A DNA stretch of 64,000 nt, taken from positions 11,275,001-11,339,000 of the forward strand of contig OU015541.1 of assembly GCA_907165065.1 (NCBI GenBank), read 5' to 3'. Made by a program: the position numbers and the translations under genes. Position 1 is the stretch's first letter. Every line of letters starts with the position of its first letter. Source of the stretch: Caprimulgus europaeus. Taxonomy: Eukaryota; Chordata; Aves; Caprimulgiformes; Caprimulgidae. Shown here in pieces: positions 62,871 to 64,000 of this stretch. The notes below the pieces were generated by a model, which worked only from the letters and a program-made list of their open reading frames with translations, was not told the DNA's origin and ran no database searches.

Positions 62871-64000
62871 CAGGTGAGGGAGTTTTTCACGCTTGCTGAA
62901 TAGTCCTGACCTTTGACAATATCTGATGAAATCAAAGTTATTTCACAAAGCTTTCTCACCATCAAATACTCCTGAATCAGGGATTAAAAAAACAAAAAAC
63001 CAGAAAACAACAAAACAAACAACCACAAAGCCCCCAAACAATGCCATTTTTTGTATCTTATTCCTGGTTTTGTTTAATACATGGTCTCCCACGGCACTGA
63101 AGCCAAGTGGTTCAAAACCTACCACAGCCATATAAGAAAACATGCAGTGACAGAGAGCTGGGAGGTTGTGTAAATTAATCAAATTTTTGGTGTAAAAGAA
63201 GCCTAAGCATTATTAGTAGGTTTTTTATTTGTGCTATGGCAGTTTTGCTGTCACAACCCAATCATAGCATCACCATGCCAGCTACTCAGTGGTGTATGTG
63301 GTACACTCCTCTCTGTGTTCCAGTGAGAGGTGTAATTGGGGCATGTGGGCAAGCATACCCAAATAAATTTCATGTAACTGCCAATTTAGCACAGTGCTAT
63401 AAACAATTCATTGCTTCTCTCCTGTTTCTCCATCTCAGAGCTGCCCCAGCTGCAAGGGATGAGCTGGATCTGTCCCAGTGCAGAATGAGCACTCCACACA
63501 TCTCCTTCTGACTTCAAGCCCTCTTTATGCTGTATAATATTCCCTTTGTCAATACAAAGTGAAACATGTGAAGTTCTGGATTTCTCTCTCCATTAAAAAG
63601 TTACATATTGCAAGTGTTGAGACATTTTTAATGGATTTTTTTTTTATTTTAAAGAGAGTAACAATCATTTTTAGATTGAAAAAGCAGGGAAAAAGCACTG
63701 AAGTATAGAGTTAGAAAGTCTCAGCTGATTCAGTCAATTAATTGGGAACATTAAGTCCTATAAAATAAGTAAAAAAATATGTAAAGCAGGTTTATCCTTG
63801 TACACAGTAGTGCAAGGGGGGAGGGTACCGTGTTACTCTTAAAATGAATCAATATTTTGACAAAGCTGATATTTACGTTCACACATTTCAAACCCTTTGA
63901 TGCCCACATGGGACTTGGCCTCACAAACACGGGTTGCCAAATGCATATTCATTAACCTCACAATTGGCTAATCCAATAAAAGAAAGCAAGAAAGAGAGAG
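62871..64000. other. non-coding block at window edge
   Basis: Unique sequence with A/C-rich runs near 62990-63030 and A/T homopolymers near 63637. The last 120 bp (gcatattcattaacctcac, caattggctaatccaat, containing an ATTGG/CCAAT pair) may be the start of another conserved block that continues beyond the window. No gene recognised. Confidence 0.45.

Noticed and set aside
1-64000. CRISPR array, operons, bacterial or phage genes
   Set aside because: No spaced direct repeats with unique spacers, no long coding frames, no ribosome binding sites; the CR1 elements show vertebrate nuclear DNA.
1-64000. Endogenous retrovirus or LTR elements
   Set aside because: No paired long terminal repeats, primer-binding site or retroviral protein similarity was recognised on either strand.
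1-64000. tRNA, rRNA or microRNA genes
   Set aside because: I saw no A-box/B-box pair with a cloverleaf and no rRNA segment. MicroRNA hairpins cannot be judged reliably without folding software.

Overview
The window reads as non-coding vertebrate nuclear DNA, most likely from a bird. The main evidence is the interspersed repeats. All four that I recognise are short 3' ends of CR1 LINEs with the avian-style 8-bp tail (ATTCTATG / CACAGAAT), and I see no SINE, LTR element or DNA transposon. Low interspersed-repeat load, CpG depletion with a few local exceptions, and long pure microsatellites fit an avian chromosome. I cannot name the species, chromosome or neighbouring genes from sequence alone.

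No protein-coding gene, rRNA, tRNA or known small RNA could be supported. The longest open frames either run through period-6 or period-5 tandem repeats (55.4-56.2 kb, 62.0-62.5 kb), lie in CR1 remnants (16.2-16.5 kb, 60.9-61.3 kb), or are about 100-165 codons with no recognisable domain, as chance would give in 64 kb. The window therefore looks like a gene desert or one very large intron.

Layout: 1-30 kb is unique sequence. It contains several 100-500 bp blocks rich in TAAT/ATTA cores with retained CpGs, which look like conserved non-coding or enhancer elements (notably near 7.0, 9.3, 12.4, 13.3, 14.6, 17.5-18.0, 23.4-23.9, 25.2 and 28.8 kb), plus one CR1 tail at 16.3 kb. At 30.7 kb there is an (AT)n/(TTTATA)n array. 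From 31 to 55 kb, more such blocks (31.2, 34, 36.4-37.2, 41.3, 50.0-50.9, 51.4 kb) are mixed with plain sequence and two short CR1 tails (36.1 and 42.1 kb). At 55.56-56.10 kb lies a 540-bp hexanucleotide array, (CTATTC)n passing into pure (CCCTAT)n. From 60.8 to 62.4 kb, a CR1 fragment, a 176-bp (TTTTA)n array and a 390-bp (GGAGA)n array sit close together. One of the best non-coding candidate blocks (60.1-60.45 kb) is just upstream.

Working together: if the TAAT-rich blocks are real enhancers, the window would be a regulatory landscape for a developmental gene outside it. That is inference from base composition and motif content. No alignment was possible here, so the individual regulatory calls carry modest confidence, while the repeat calls are read directly from the sequence.
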